From assembly GCA_027694045.1 (NCBI GenBank), contig JAQEWB010000006.1, positions 62,001 through 126,000 of the forward strand: a DNA stretch of 64,000 nt, read 5' to 3'. Under the pieces are notes generated by a model, which saw nothing but the letters and a program-made list of their open reading frames with translations, ran no database searches and was not told the origin of the DNA. Positions 1 through 7,758 of the stretch are shown one piece after another; within the stretch, counting starts at the first letter, position 1, and each line of letters begins with the position of its first letter. Position numbers and translations under genes: made by a program. This DNA comes from Bacillaceae bacterium OF18-1A (GTDB lineage Bacteria; Bacillota; Bacilli; Bacillales; Bacillaceae_G).

Positions 1-38
1 TAACAGCAGCTCGATCAAACAAAAAGAAGGTAAATCTT

Positions 39-191
39 ATGAAACAAAATAACATACATAATTCGTCTAACAGCTCATCACCATTATCTTTCTTTGCTGG
101 ATCTGATAATGATAGCTCACATGACTGCGGTGGATCTTTTGGTGGAGATAGTGGAGGAAGCTGCGATGGTGGAGGCGGTGGTGGTGATTGA
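39..191 (+). CDS. small Gly/Ser/Asp-rich peptide with two cysteines (50 aa)
   Basis: A 50-codon reading frame starts at ATG 39 with AGAAGG eight bases upstream and ends just before a strong terminator. The N-terminal half is Ser/Asn-rich; the C-terminal half is Gly-rich with aspartates, two cysteines (in HDCGGS and GSCDGG) and a six-glycine tail before the final Asp. It has no membrane segment or signal peptide. I do not recognise a function; the glycine-rich, Cys-containing tail resembles small bacillar peptides of unknown role. RBS, stop and terminator are well placed, so it is probably a real gene. Confidence 0.6.
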   Translation: MKQNNIHNSSNSSSPLSFFAGSDNDSSHDCGGSFGGDSGGSCDGGGGGGD

Positions 192-194
192 TGA

Positions 195-226
195 AAATAC
201 GCCTTATATAGGCGTATTTCTTTTTT
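195..226 (+). terminator. intrinsic terminator of the Gly-rich peptide gene
   Basis: Nine-base arms (195-203 and 211-219) close a 7-nt loop and are followed by a T-run. Confidence 0.85.
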
Positions 227-229
227 AAA

Positions 230-292
230 CAAACGTTTGATTAGTTGGCTTACATATGTATAAACATATTTAAACAAACGCTTGTTTAAATA
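230..292 (+). promoter_or_regulatory. promoter with two TetR-type palindromic operators
   Basis: TTGATT (237-242), a 16-nt spacer and TATAAA (259-264) form a sigma-A promoter. A perfect palindrome CAAACGTTTG (230-239) overlaps the -35. A second operator (267-292) has 11-base arms, TATTTAAACAA and its complement, around 4 central bases and covers the start-site region. Two related dyads flanking a promoter are typical of TetR/AcrR-family repression of a transporter gene. The repressor gene is not in the window. Confidence 0.65.
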
Positions 293-317
293 CTTTTAAC
301 ATACTAAGGGGAAAGTA

Positions 318-818
318 ATGTTATTTTTCTTAGCTGTTGGATTAACAACTCCATTAGAGGTGTTCCTTGTAATAGAACGCCTTGGAATGGAAAAGGAAGC
401 AGTTCAATATTTAGCTGCAGCTGATGGAATAGGTATGTTACTTGGTGGTATTGTTGCTGCAATTTTCGCTTCAAAAGTGAATCCGAAAAAGATGTTTGTA
501 TTCGGTATGGGCATATTAGTAATATTATTTTTAGTAGAAGGGCTATCTACATCATTTTGGATTACTAGTTTCATGAGATTTGGAACAGGTATTTGTTTAG
601 CTTGTGTTAATATTGTTGTCGGTACGCTTATGATTCAACTTGTACCAGAAAATATGGTTGGAAGAGTAAATGGGGCGATTTTACCACTGTTTATGGGGGC
701 AATGCTAATTGGAACTTCACTAGCTGGAGGATTGAAGGAGTTGACCTCACTAGTTACTGTATTTTGTATAGCAATGTCACTTATTTTATTAGCAATAGGC
801 CCAGTTTTACGTATGTAA
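318..818 (+). pseudogene. C-terminal half of an MFS transporter (5'-truncated)
   Basis: The 166 residues look like the last six transmembrane segments of a 12-TM major facilitator of about 400 residues (MFS_3/efflux type), including a TM7-8 junction and an ENMVGRVNG loop typical of this family. A stop codon lies seven codons upstream (297-299) and the preceding DNA is operator and promoter sequence, so the N-terminal half is absent, not frameshifted. An RBS-like AGGGGAAAG precedes ATG 318, so a half-protein may be made. A complete function is unlikely. Confidence 0.7.
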
Positions 819-885
819 ATAAAGAAAGAAGATGTTGTTAATTGAGAAGAAATGACGAATGCATTGGTTTCGAAATAGCTATTGC

Positions 886-911
886 AAGGGGGCTAAATTG
901 CTCCCTTTTTT
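886..911 (+). terminator. intrinsic terminator after the MFS remnant
   Basis: AAGGGGGC pairs with GCTCCCTT (one G-U pair) across a 6-nt loop, followed by a T-run. Confidence 0.75.
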
Positions 912-923
912 CATGACAATCTT

Positions 924-952
924 TTGACAATGAAATGTACCAACTATATACT
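924..952 (+). promoter_or_regulatory. sigma-A promoter of the HTH gene
   Basis: TTGACA (924-929), 17-nt spacer, TATACT (947-952): a near-consensus promoter about 40 bases before the coding start. Confidence 0.8.
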
Positions 953-991
953 GATGTTGTAAAAATAATTTTACAGGTTAGGAGAAATCAT

Positions 992-1186
992 GTGAAAAAT
1001 CTAATCTATGAATTACGCACTGAAAATAATATTTCACAAGGTGCATTAGCTGATAAGTGTAGCGTATCCAGGCAGACAATAAATGCAATTGAGAATAATA
1101 AATATGATCCAAGCTTAGCGTTAGCATTTCGTTTAGCGGAAGTATTAGAAACAACTGTTGATAAACTATTTTTGTATAAGATGTAG
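992..1186 (+). CDS. small XRE-family HTH transcriptional regulator (64 aa)
   Basis: A compact helix-turn-helix protein that is almost entirely one HTH_3 domain: the recognition region reads CSVSRQTINAIENNKYDPS, followed by the usual LAFRLAEVLETTVDKLF tail. I chose GTG 992 because AGGAGA sits six bases upstream and the consensus promoter at 924-952 would place the transcript start downstream of the farther in-frame ATG at 935. In bacilli such regulators usually accompany a small membrane protein, but here it is monocistronic between terminators. Its target is unknown. Confidence 0.85.
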   Translation: MKNLIYELRTENNISQGALADKCSVSRQTINAIENNKYDPSLALAFRLAEVLETTVDKLFLYKM

Positions 1187-1210
1187 CGCCTTTAATTATG
1201 GGGCGTTATC

Positions 1211-1262
1211 GCTATAAGAAAAAGATCCTCTTCGTATGAGAAGAGGATCTTTTTCTTATAGC
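1211..1262. terminator. bidirectional terminator, 22-bp perfect stem
   Basis: Perfect 22-base arms (1211-1232 and 1241-1262) close an 8-nt loop, with A and T runs inside the stem. It serves the HTH gene on the plus strand and overlaps the last codons of the minus-strand transporter gene. Confidence 0.9.
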
Positions 1263-2539
1263 GTTTTAGTTTTCGGATTAGGTGGTGTAACAGATGTATT
1301 ATTTTCCGGAACTCTAGTTAGTAAGAATCCACCGATAATGAACAATACAATAATACTAAGGACACCAGCGTTTGTTTTTCCCGTTAATTGCGTTGTAACA
1401 CCGACTAATACCGGACCCATAATTGCGGCAAACTTCCCAAATATATTATAAAATCCGAAGAATTCATTAGCAGATTCTTTCGGTACTAGCTTTGCAAAAT
1501 AAGAACGGCTTAGTGCTTGAATACCGCCTTGAGAAGTGGCAACTAGCATTGCTAAAATCCAGAAATCAAGTGTTGTTTTTAAGAAGTAAGCATATGTGCA
1601 AATAATGATGTAGATAATAATACCGACATATAGCATTTTTTTACCGGTAAACGTTTCTGATAGTTTTCCATATAACAAAGCAAATGGACAAGCGACAATT
1701 TGTGTTACAAATAATATGATTAATAGATTAGTTGCGCTAATACCTAGATCAGTTCCATAAGCGGTAGACATAGTAATAATCGTATCAACTCCGTCAATGT
1801 AGAAGAAGTAAGCGATTAGAAACATAAAAACGGTTTTATATTTTTTAATATTTTTAAACGTATCAGCAAGTCGCTTAAAGCTCATTGCAATTGGTTTTGG
1901 ATGACGTTCAATATAGTGTGTTTGCTCTACATTTTTGAGCATTGGAATTGTAAATAACCCCCACCAAAGAGCTGTTATCGCGAAGGAAATTTGACTAGCA
2001 ATACCGACTGATAAAGGGAGAGTTCCCTTTTGAGCAAGGATAATAAGAGCAATGCAACCGATAAAAGGAATAGTACTCCCAATATAGCCTAAAGCGAAAC
2101 CTCGCGTAGAAATCCGGTCCATTCTATCTTCAGAAGTCACATCTACTAAAAACGCGTCATAAAAGATGTTTGCCCCAGCAAAACCAACTAATGCGAGCAT
2201 ATAGCATCCTAGTAATAAATACCATTGGGATGTTGGAACAACGGCTAGCATACTTGTAAACACGATACCGAGTCCAAAGAAAAATGTGAAAAAGCGTTTT
2301 TTAAATCCTTTATAATCAGCAACAGTGCCGAGAATAGGGGCAAGTATAGAAATTAAAAGTGTAGCGAATGAATTTGCATATCCCCAATAGGCTGTTGAAG
2401 TTGCGCCAGATAATCCAGCATCTTTTGCAGCTGCTTTAAAGTAAATTGGAAATAATGCGGTTGTAATGACGAGCGAATATACGGAGTTCGCCCAATCGTA
2501 TAATATCCAGCTTTTTTCTTGTCTGGACATTTTCTTCAT
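1256..2539 (-). CDS. MFS transporter, UMF1 / Atg22-like family (YxiO-like)
   Basis: A 427-residue membrane protein with 12 predicted transmembrane segments. The N-terminus (SWILYDWANSVYSLVITT) and the conserved FYDAFLVDVTSEDRMDRIS loop are characteristic of the UMF1/Atg22-like branch of the MFS, to which B. subtilis YxiO belongs. Fungal Atg22 exports amino acids from vacuoles; bacterial substrates are not established, so no substrate is assigned. AAGGGGGAA lies eight bases before ATG. The gene is transcribed alone and ends within the shared terminator. Confidence 0.85.
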   Translation of the reverse strand: MKKMSRQEKSWILYDWANSVYSLVITTALFPIYFKAAAKDAGLSGATSTAYWGYANSFATLLISILAPILGTVADYKGFKKRFFTFFFGLGIVFTSMLAVVPTSQWYLLLGCYMLALVGFAGANIFYDAFLVDVTSEDRMDRISTRGFALGYIGSTIPFIGCIALIILAQKGTLPLSVGIASQISFAITALWWGLFTIPMLKNVEQTHYIERHPKPIAMSFKRLADTFKNIKKYKTVFMFLIAYFFYIDGVDTIITMSTAYGTDLGISATNLLIILFVTQIVACPFALLYGKLSETFTGKKMLYVGIIIYIIICTYAYFLKTTLDFWILAMLVATSQGGIQALSRSYFAKLVPKESANEFFGFYNIFGKFAAIMGPVLVGVTTQLTGKTNAGVLSIIVLFIIGGFLLTRVPENNTSVTPPNPKTKTL

Positions 2540-2647
2540 ATAATGTTCCCCCTTAAATTTATTCTACTAACAGTGTACAAAATTAAAAATTATAAAAAGA
2601 GAAACAGTACTGATTTTTACATAACTTTTACATATATACACAGTTCT

Positions 2648-3961
2648 TTACAATTGTAGTAAGTCCTCTATAATGGATCCGTCTGTTTCACCTAAGTGCA
2701 AACCGAGTAATCTTGCGATAGTAGGACCTTCATCAATAAGTCTCATATACGGGATTATAACGCCGTTTTGAATACCTTTTCCAGCAGCTATAAATATCGT
2801 TTCATAGTTAGGTTTTGTTGGAGAGTATCCATGCGTACCAAATGTATATTTTTTACTAGGCGTAACATCTTTTTCAGTAATTTCTTTTATAAAATCTCCT
2901 GTATAGTTTTCAGTGAAATAATACCCTTCTCGTGCTTCTAACATAAATAAACAATTACCATCTGCTCCACATTCCTTCGCATCTTCATCATGCAGCATAA
3001 ATTCAATTCCACTTTGTTTATCTTGAAGCAGTTCTTCAAGAAGTAGTTGTACTTCTCGAATCGTATCCGTATCGTTTTTGTCTTTCACATATATATAGGC
3101 GGAGCCATCGCAACTTTGGCAATAAGCAGTCCAGTTTACTAATTTTCCTTTTGAATTTATAGAGATAAGCCCTTTTTGATGAAATAGTACATTTAATTGA
3201 ATGGCTTTGTTTTCACTTAAAGCGCTATGATCACCAAGAGCGATAATAGTGCTCTCTTCGTATAGTCCACTGTCTTTTAAAGCTTGAATAATTTTCCCTA
3301 GTCGCTCATCATGTCTATGAATTGCGGCTATTGTTTCTTTGGATTCAAAGCCGTAATAGTGTCTTTGGGTATCTAAATCGGTGAAATGTACAAACATGAC
3401 ATTAGGCTTTTTCGTCTGGATTGTATGCACAGCAGAAGCAAGTACGAAATCATCGAGTTCAGGTTGTGACAATCCATTTCGTATATGGCCGAAACGCCGA
3501 TTTAAATCTAATTGATATAGTGGGCTACCACTAAATAATGACACTAACACTTGGTTTTGCCACGGTCTATTTGGAAAGATTTCTGGTAAATTGTAATCAA
3601 TATTCGCTCTGCCGGTAACAGGCCATAGAAGAGCAGCTGTCGTTAAATTTGCTTTATGTGCTTCATCATATAATGTTGTTCCTTGTATTGATTTTCGGTA
3701 CCAATGCCAATCCGGTGATTCACGTCCAGGTTGAAGTAAAGTATTGCTAACTACGCCATGTTTATTAGGGTAGTTTCCAGTAACGATTGTTGAGTGGCTT
3801 GGGTATGTTACAGAAGGATAAATAGGTTCCACTTTTCTCGCAATCGCGCCCTTATTTATTAATGTTTGGAAATTAGGGAGTTTTTGTAATATAGGAAAAT
3901 CTAAAGCTGATAAGCAATCGAAAGATAAAATAATGACGTGGTTTGTTAATGCTTTATCCAT
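2648..3961 (-). CDS. alkaline phosphatase superfamily protein (nucleotide pyrophosphatase/phosphodiesterase type)
   Basis: A 437-residue cytosolic enzyme of the type I phosphodiesterase/nucleotide pyrophosphatase family. Metal-site motifs are visible in order: LSFDCLS near the N-terminus, the nucleophile region PSVTYPSHSTIVTG (around residue 50), FTDLDTQRH (around 193), LGDHS and FGTHGYSP. There is no signal peptide, unlike secreted phosphatases. Members hydrolyse phosphodiester or phosphonoester bonds of varied substrates; the natural substrate here is unknown. SD GGAGGGAA precedes the ATG. It is monocistronic. Confidence 0.85.
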   Translation of the reverse strand: MDKALTNHVIILSFDCLSALDFPILQKLPNFQTLINKGAIARKVEPIYPSVTYPSHSTIVTGNYPNKHGVVSNTLLQPGRESPDWHWYRKSIQGTTLYDEAHKANLTTAALLWPVTGRANIDYNLPEIFPNRPWQNQVLVSLFSGSPLYQLDLNRRFGHIRNGLSQPELDDFVLASAVHTIQTKKPNVMFVHFTDLDTQRHYYGFESKETIAAIHRHDERLGKIIQALKDSGLYEESTIIALGDHSALSENKAIQLNVLFHQKGLISINSKGKLVNWTAYCQSCDGSAYIYVKDKNDTDTIREVQLLLEELLQDKQSGIEFMLHDEDAKECGADGNCLFMLEAREGYYFTENYTGDFIKEITEKDVTPSKKYTFGTHGYSPTKPNYETIFIAAGKGIQNGVIIPYMRLIDEGPTIARLLGLHLGETDGSIIEDLLQL

Positions 3962-4115
3962 AAAGTTCCCTCCTGATTATATAAAACCTATTCTTATATA
4001 TTACTATTAATACCTAGTAATAAAAATATAATTTTACGTGAAAATTTATTGTTTATTTTCAGAAAAGTTAAACATATAATTAAGTATAAGGGAATCTATG
4101 GAAGGAGGAAACACT

Positions 4116-4409
4116 ATGGATTGGTTAGATGGATTTGGTATCTTTTACATTATTGGCGGAATTACGATTATCCTTGTATTTGTTATTTCGTATTTATTAA
4201 AGAAACGGTTTCCAGACAAACAGTTTGATATTATATTTGCACTTAGTTTAATACTTCTTTGTTTAGCATCCTTTCCCGTTACGATGATGATGATTGGTGG
4301 ATGGGAAGGAATGGGATATGGATTTATTGGTTTCTTCGTTCTACTTGGTACACTTATCGGTATGATTGCACATCAACTTGTAAAAATCTCTCGAAAAAGC
4401 TACGTATAA
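4116..4409 (+). CDS. YesK-like small membrane protein
   Basis: A 97-residue protein with three hydrophobic segments and a basic loop (LLKKRFPDKQ) after the first, ending in a basic tail. Size, topology and the FPVTMMMIGGWEGMGYGFIG stretch match the YesK-like family of bacilli, whose function is unknown. Start ATG 4116 is preferred over an in-frame ATG 18 bases upstream because AAGGAGGAA (4102-4110) is five bases before it and the upstream ATG has no RBS. Confidence 0.75.
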   Translation: MDWLDGFGIFYIIGGITIILVFVISYLLKKRFPDKQFDIIFALSLILLCLASFPVTMMMIGGWEGMGYGFIGFFVLLGTLIGMIAHQLVKISRKSYV

Positions 4410-4455
4410 AACTACAAAAAAAGAAAAGAATATATAAAAATAAGAAAATTAGCTA

Positions 4456-4484
4456 TTGTTTAAAAAAAGATTTTGTATTATGAT
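4456..4484 (+). promoter_or_regulatory. promoter of the proS T-box transcript
   Basis: TTGTTT (4456-4461), 17-nt spacer, TATGAT (4479-4484), placing the transcript start near 4491, just before the T-box leader. Confidence 0.55.
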
Positions 4485-4490
4485 AATCAA

Positions 4491-4729
4491 CAAATTTATT
4501 TCGTTATAACGATGAAAAAGGACGAGTACATATTTAACCTTTTTAGCAGAGAGAGAATCCGCCCGGCTGAAAGATTCTTGAAAAGGCGATATGGAACCTA
4601 CCTTTGCGTTCTGCATATGCAGCGGGAATTTCCCGTTATCAAAAAGAGAGCATATACAATTTTTGTGTATGAATCAGGGTGGTAACGCCGACAAAGCTCG
4701 GTCCCTATTTAGGGACGCGGGCTTTTTTG
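4491..4729 (+). promoter_or_regulatory. T-box riboswitch (proline type) upstream of proS
   Basis: The leader has the ordered hallmarks of a T-box: an AGTA element near 4524, GAGAGAG, a candidate specifier loop GAACCTACC with proline codon CCT at 4597-4599, an F-box-like CCGTTA (4633-4638), the T-box motif AGGGTGGTAACGCC (4676-4689), and a terminator hairpin GTCCCT/AGGGAC with a T-run. Uncharged tRNA-Pro is expected to stabilise the antiterminator and raise proS transcription. The specifier assignment is inferred from position and from the downstream gene. Confidence 0.92.
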
Positions 4730-4756
4730 TATTTTCTAGAAGGAGGAAGAATAACT

Positions 4757-6187
4757 ATGGCAAAAGAACAAGTACAAGCCATTACGAAGATGGAAGAAGA
4801 CTTTGCACAGTGGTATACCGATATTGTAAAAAAAGCTGAGCTTGTTGATTATTCAAGTGTAAAAGGATGTATGATTTTACGCCCATACGGCTATGCCTTA
4901 TGGGAAAATATGCAGAAAGTGATGGATGAAAAATTAAAAGCATCTGGTCATGAAAATGTGTATATGCCAATGTTTATTCCAGAGAGTTTATTGCAAAAAG
5001 AAAAGGATCATGTAGAAGGATTTGCTCCTGAGGTGGCTTGGGTTACGCATGGTGGAAATGAAAAGTTAGCAGAAAGACTTTGTGTACGCCCTACATCAGA
5101 AACCTTATTCTGTGAGCATTTTTCAAAGATTGTGCAATCATATAATGATTTACCAAAGTTATATAATCAATGGTGTTCAGTAGTTCGTTGGGAGAAGACA
5201 ACGAGACCATTCCTTCGTACAACAGAATTTTTATGGCAAGAAGGCCATACGATCCACGAGACGGCAGAAGAATCACAAACTGAAACGTTAAATATTTTAA
5301 ATCTGTATGCTTCTTTCTGTGAAGATTACTTAGCGATACCAGTTATTAAAGGGCAAAAAACAGAAAGAGAAAAGTTTGCGGGAGCAAAGGCAACTTATAC
5401 GATTGAAAGTTTAATGCATGATGGAAAAGCGCTTCAAACCGGAACCTCTCATAACTTTGGAACGAATTTTTCTGAAGCATTTGATATTAAGTTTTTAGAT
5501 CGTAATGGTAAGTGGCAATATGTACACCAAACATCTTGGGGTGTATCAACAAGAATGATAGGTGGACTTATTATGGTTCATAGTGATAATAATGGACTGG
5601 TAATGCCTCCAAAAGTGGCACCAGTACAAGTTGTTATCGTACCGATTGCTCAGCACAAAGAAGGTGTGTTAGAGAAAACAACAGAGTTACAAGGACGTAT
5701 TCAAAAGATTGCGCGTGTAAAAATAGATATTAGTAATAAAACACCAGGTTGGAAATTTAATGAGTATGAAATGAAGGGTGTTCCAATTCGATTAGAAGTT
5801 GGTCCAAAGGATATTGAAAAGAATCAAGTCGTACTTGTGAGAAGAGATACGAAGGAAAAAGAATTTATATCAATGGATCAATTAGAAGAGCGCATTCCAT
5901 CATTACTTGAGGAAATTCATCATTCTCTATTTAATAAAGCAAAAGCATTTCGCGATGCGAATACGTATAGTGTGACGAATTTTGAAGATATGAAAAAAGA
6001 AGCTGATGAAAAGCAAGGGTTTATTAAGGCAATGTGGTGCGGAGAATTAGCTTGTGAGGAGAAACTAAAAGAAGAGGTGGGAGTATCTTCACGCTGTATG
6101 CCTTTTGAGCAAGAACGTGTAGCTGATGAATGTATTTGTTGTGGTAAAGAAGCTAAGCATATGGTGTATTGGGGAAAAGCGTATTAA
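4757..6187 (+). CDS. proS: prolyl-tRNA synthetase, archaeal/eukaryotic-type short form
   Basis: A 476-residue class II synthetase that charges tRNA-Pro. Class II motifs are seen as [51 protein letters not shown] and a C-terminal motif 3 region. It lacks the editing insertion of the bacterial long form and ends with a Cys-containing zinc-type domain and a terminal Tyr, as in archaeal/eukaryotic-type ProRS. ATG 4757 follows AGGAGGAA; an in-frame upstream extension would run through the T-box terminator and is rejected. B. cereus-group genomes commonly carry this form besides the bacterial ProRS. Confidence 0.95.
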   Translation: MAKEQVQAITKMEEDFAQWYTDIVKKAELVDYSSVKGCMILRPYGYALWENMQKVMDEKLKASGHENVYMPMFIPESLLQKEKDHVEGFAPEVAWVTHGGNEKLAERLCVRPTSETLFCEHFSKIVQSYNDLPKLYNQWCSVVRWEKTTRPFLRTTEFLWQEGHTIHETAEESQTETLNILNLYASFCEDYLAIPVIKGQKTEREKFAGAKATYTIESLMHDGKALQTGTSHNFGTNFSEAFDIKFLDRNGKWQYVHQTSWGVSTRMIGGLIMVHSDNNGLVMPPKVAPVQVVIVPIAQHKEGVLEKTTELQGRIQKIARVKIDISNKTPGWKFNEYEMKGVPIRLEVGPKDIEKNQVVLVRRDTKEKEFISMDQLEERIPSLLEEIHHSLFNKAKAFRDANTYSVTNFEDMKKEADEKQGFIKAMWCGELACEEKLKEEVGVSSRCMPFEQERVADECICCGKEAKHMVYWGKAY

Positions 6188-6206
6188 TACTCTTCTGGAT
6201 AAATGT

Positions 6207-6250
6207 AAAAAGGGCTTTGGGTTGTATAAGTGCAATCCAAAGCCCTTTTT
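6207..6250 (+). terminator. intrinsic terminator of proS
   Basis: AAAAAGGGCTTTGG pairs with CCAAAGCCCTTTTT across a short loop, with terminal T residues. Confidence 0.9.
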
Positions 6251-6298
6251 AGTTGTGTATTTGTTTCATGTATTTTTTAGATGGAAGGATGTTAGTCT

Positions 6299-7360
6299 TT
6301 ATTTTGCATTTTTACGGCGAATAAACAATAACATACCAATTAGGAATGTTGAAAGTCCCATTAAAATAGAAGCAGGGTAATGTGTTGCAGTATTAGGTAA
6401 CTTATCGCCTTGTTTTTTCGTTTTATCTTTCACATTACTACCTTGTGAACTACTGTCACCTTTCACGCCATTGCCGTCTTTAGAGCCGTTGCCACTGTGA
6501 GAACCACTGCCACCATGAGAACCATTAGCGCCAGAGCCGTTGCCATCAGAGCCGTTGCCACCAGAGCCGTTGCTACCAGAGCCACTACCACCAGAGCCAT
6601 TGCCACCAGAGCCGTTGCTACCAGAGCCACTACCGCCCGAACCATTGCCACCGGAGCCGCTGCCATCCGAACCATTGCCGCCCGAACCATTGTCACCGGA
6701 GCCACTGCCACCCGAACCGTTACCGCCCGAACCGTTGCCGCCGGAGCCATTACCGCCCGAACCGTTACCGCCCGAACCGTTGCCGCCGGAGCCATTACCG
6801 CCCGAACCGTTACCGCCCGAACCATTGCCACCGGAGCCACTACCGCCCGAACCGTTACCGCCCGAACCGTTACCGCCCGAACCATTGCCACCGGAGCCGC
6901 TGCCGTCCGAACCATTGCCATCAGAGCCGTTGCCATCAGAGCCGTTGCCACCAGAGCCATTACCGCCCGAACCATTGCCACCGGAGCCGCTGCCGTCCGA
7001 ACCATTTCCATCAGAGCCGTTGCCGCCGGAGCCATTGCCGCCGGAGCCATTACCGCCCGAATCATTGCCACCAGAGCCGTTGCCGCCGGAGCCATTACCG
7101 CCCGAACCATTGCCACCAGAGCCACTGCCGCCGGAGCCATTACCGCCAGAGCCGCTGCCATCAGAACCACTATCCCCCTCAGAGCTGCTGTTTCCTGGAG
7201 GTTTATTATTATCTTTTAAGTTTCCTTCTGCCAAGTTCATGTTATTTTGTGCAATAGTATTTGTTGTCGGCTGGAAGTTTTCCGTTGCCGCATTACCGAT
7301 ATTTAAGCCACTAAAAAAAGATAAAGAAAGAGTTGATGCTAAAATGAGAATTTTTGTCAT
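6299..7360 (-). CDS. LPNTA-anchored surface protein with (GSGGN)n repeats (BasI-like)
   Basis: A 353-residue secreted protein. Residues 1-24 are a signal peptide ending near GNAA. A long low-complexity domain (about residues 64-287) repeats the pentad G-S-G/D-G-N/S. LPNTA occupies residues 321-325, followed by a hydrophobic segment and the basic tail RRKNAK. LPNTA differs from LPXTG and is the motif known for sortase C substrates BasH and BasI in B. anthracis, so wall anchoring by a class D sortase is inferred. SD AGGAGGAAAA is six bases before ATG. Copy number of the repeat is likely to vary between strains. Confidence 0.85.
   Translation of the reverse strand: MTKILILASTLSLSFFSGLNIGNAATENFQPTTNTIAQNNMNLAEGNLKDNNKPPGNSSSEGDSGSDGSGSGGNGSGGSGSGGNGSGGNGSGGNGSGGNDSGGNGSGGNGSGGNGSDGNGSDGSGSGGNGSGGNGSGGNGSDGNGSDGNGSDGSGSGGNGSGGNGSGGNGSGGSGSGGNGSGGNGSGGNGSGGNGSGGNGSGGNGSGGNGSGGNGSGGSGSGDNGSGGNGSDGSGSGGNGSGGSGSGSNGSGGNGSGGSGSGSNGSGGNGSDGNGSGANGSHGGSGSHSGNGSKDGNGVKGDSSSQGSNVKDKTKKQGDKLPNTATHYPASILMGLSTFLIGMLLFIRRKNAK
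6500..7171 (-). repeat. 15-bp tandem coding repeat encoding (G-S-G/D-G-N/S)n
   Basis: About 44 imperfect copies of a 15-bp unit, read on the minus strand as Gly-Ser-Gly-Gly-Asn and variants. The third codon alternates Gly and Asp and the fifth Asn and Ser. Near-identical multi-unit blocks suggest expansion by slippage or unequal exchange. Confidence 0.9.
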
Positions 7361-7420
7361 TGTTTTCCTCCTGAAAATTAATATTCCATCTAAAATACAT
7401 CCCTTTGTAATATTTCATAG

Positions 7421-7630
7421 GAAAAAGAGTTTTATGCAAAAAAACTATATATAGATAAAGGTGGAGGAATTACTGATAGAGGACATGACCTTTTAAAAGA
7501 AATAAAAGAGGAAGTCAGCAAATACTTAAATCAAGAGTTTTATAATAATTGTGAGATTGAACTTGCACAAAACAGAAATTGTGCAGGGATGATTGGTGCT
7601 ATTTACCACTTCTTACATCACCATAAGTAA
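7421..7630 (+). pseudogene. C-terminal remnant of a ROK-family sugar kinase
   Basis: An open frame without a credible start, bounded upstream by a stop at 7418-7420, reads KLYIDKGGGITDRGHDLLKE and ends in a segment containing CAGMIGAIYHFL. These match the end of ROK-family kinases, whose C-terminus has a GGG-I motif and a final A-G-x-IGA segment. Only about 65 residues of a roughly 300-residue protein remain, so it is a decayed gene. The sugar specificity cannot be told. Confidence 0.7.
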
Positions 7631-7714
7631 ATTATATGAATGTTTTCATATAACTGAGAATTTATCCTTTTTCTCGCTATATAAATAATGCTACAATATA
7701 AGGGAAGAATACAA

Positions 7715-7735
7715 TATTTTCCGATTCGGAAAATA
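7715..7735 (+). promoter_or_regulatory. perfect 10-bp hyphenated palindrome before the TerD cluster
   Basis: TATTTTCCGA and its exact complement flank a single T. It lies between a possible -10 (TACAAT at 7692-7697) and the RBS of the first terD-like gene, so it would sit in the early transcribed region. It could be an operator or a short leader hairpin; I cannot assign a regulator. Confidence 0.5.
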
Positions 7736-7758
7736 CTTTGTAGAAAGGAAGAAACTTC

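Noticed and set aside
4679..4756. N-terminal extension of ProRS
   Set aside because: It would be translated through the T-box motif and terminator hairpin; ATG 4757 has an ideal RBS.
6500..7171. Repeat array as a CRISPR
   Set aside because: Units are contiguous 15-mers without spacers and lie inside a protein-coding frame.
6540..7454. Long frame antisense to the repetitive surface gene encoding (LPPEP)n
   Set aside because: It is the mirror image of the 15-bp repeat. The minus-strand frame has signal peptide, LPNTA motif, membrane anchor and RBS; the antisense frame has none.
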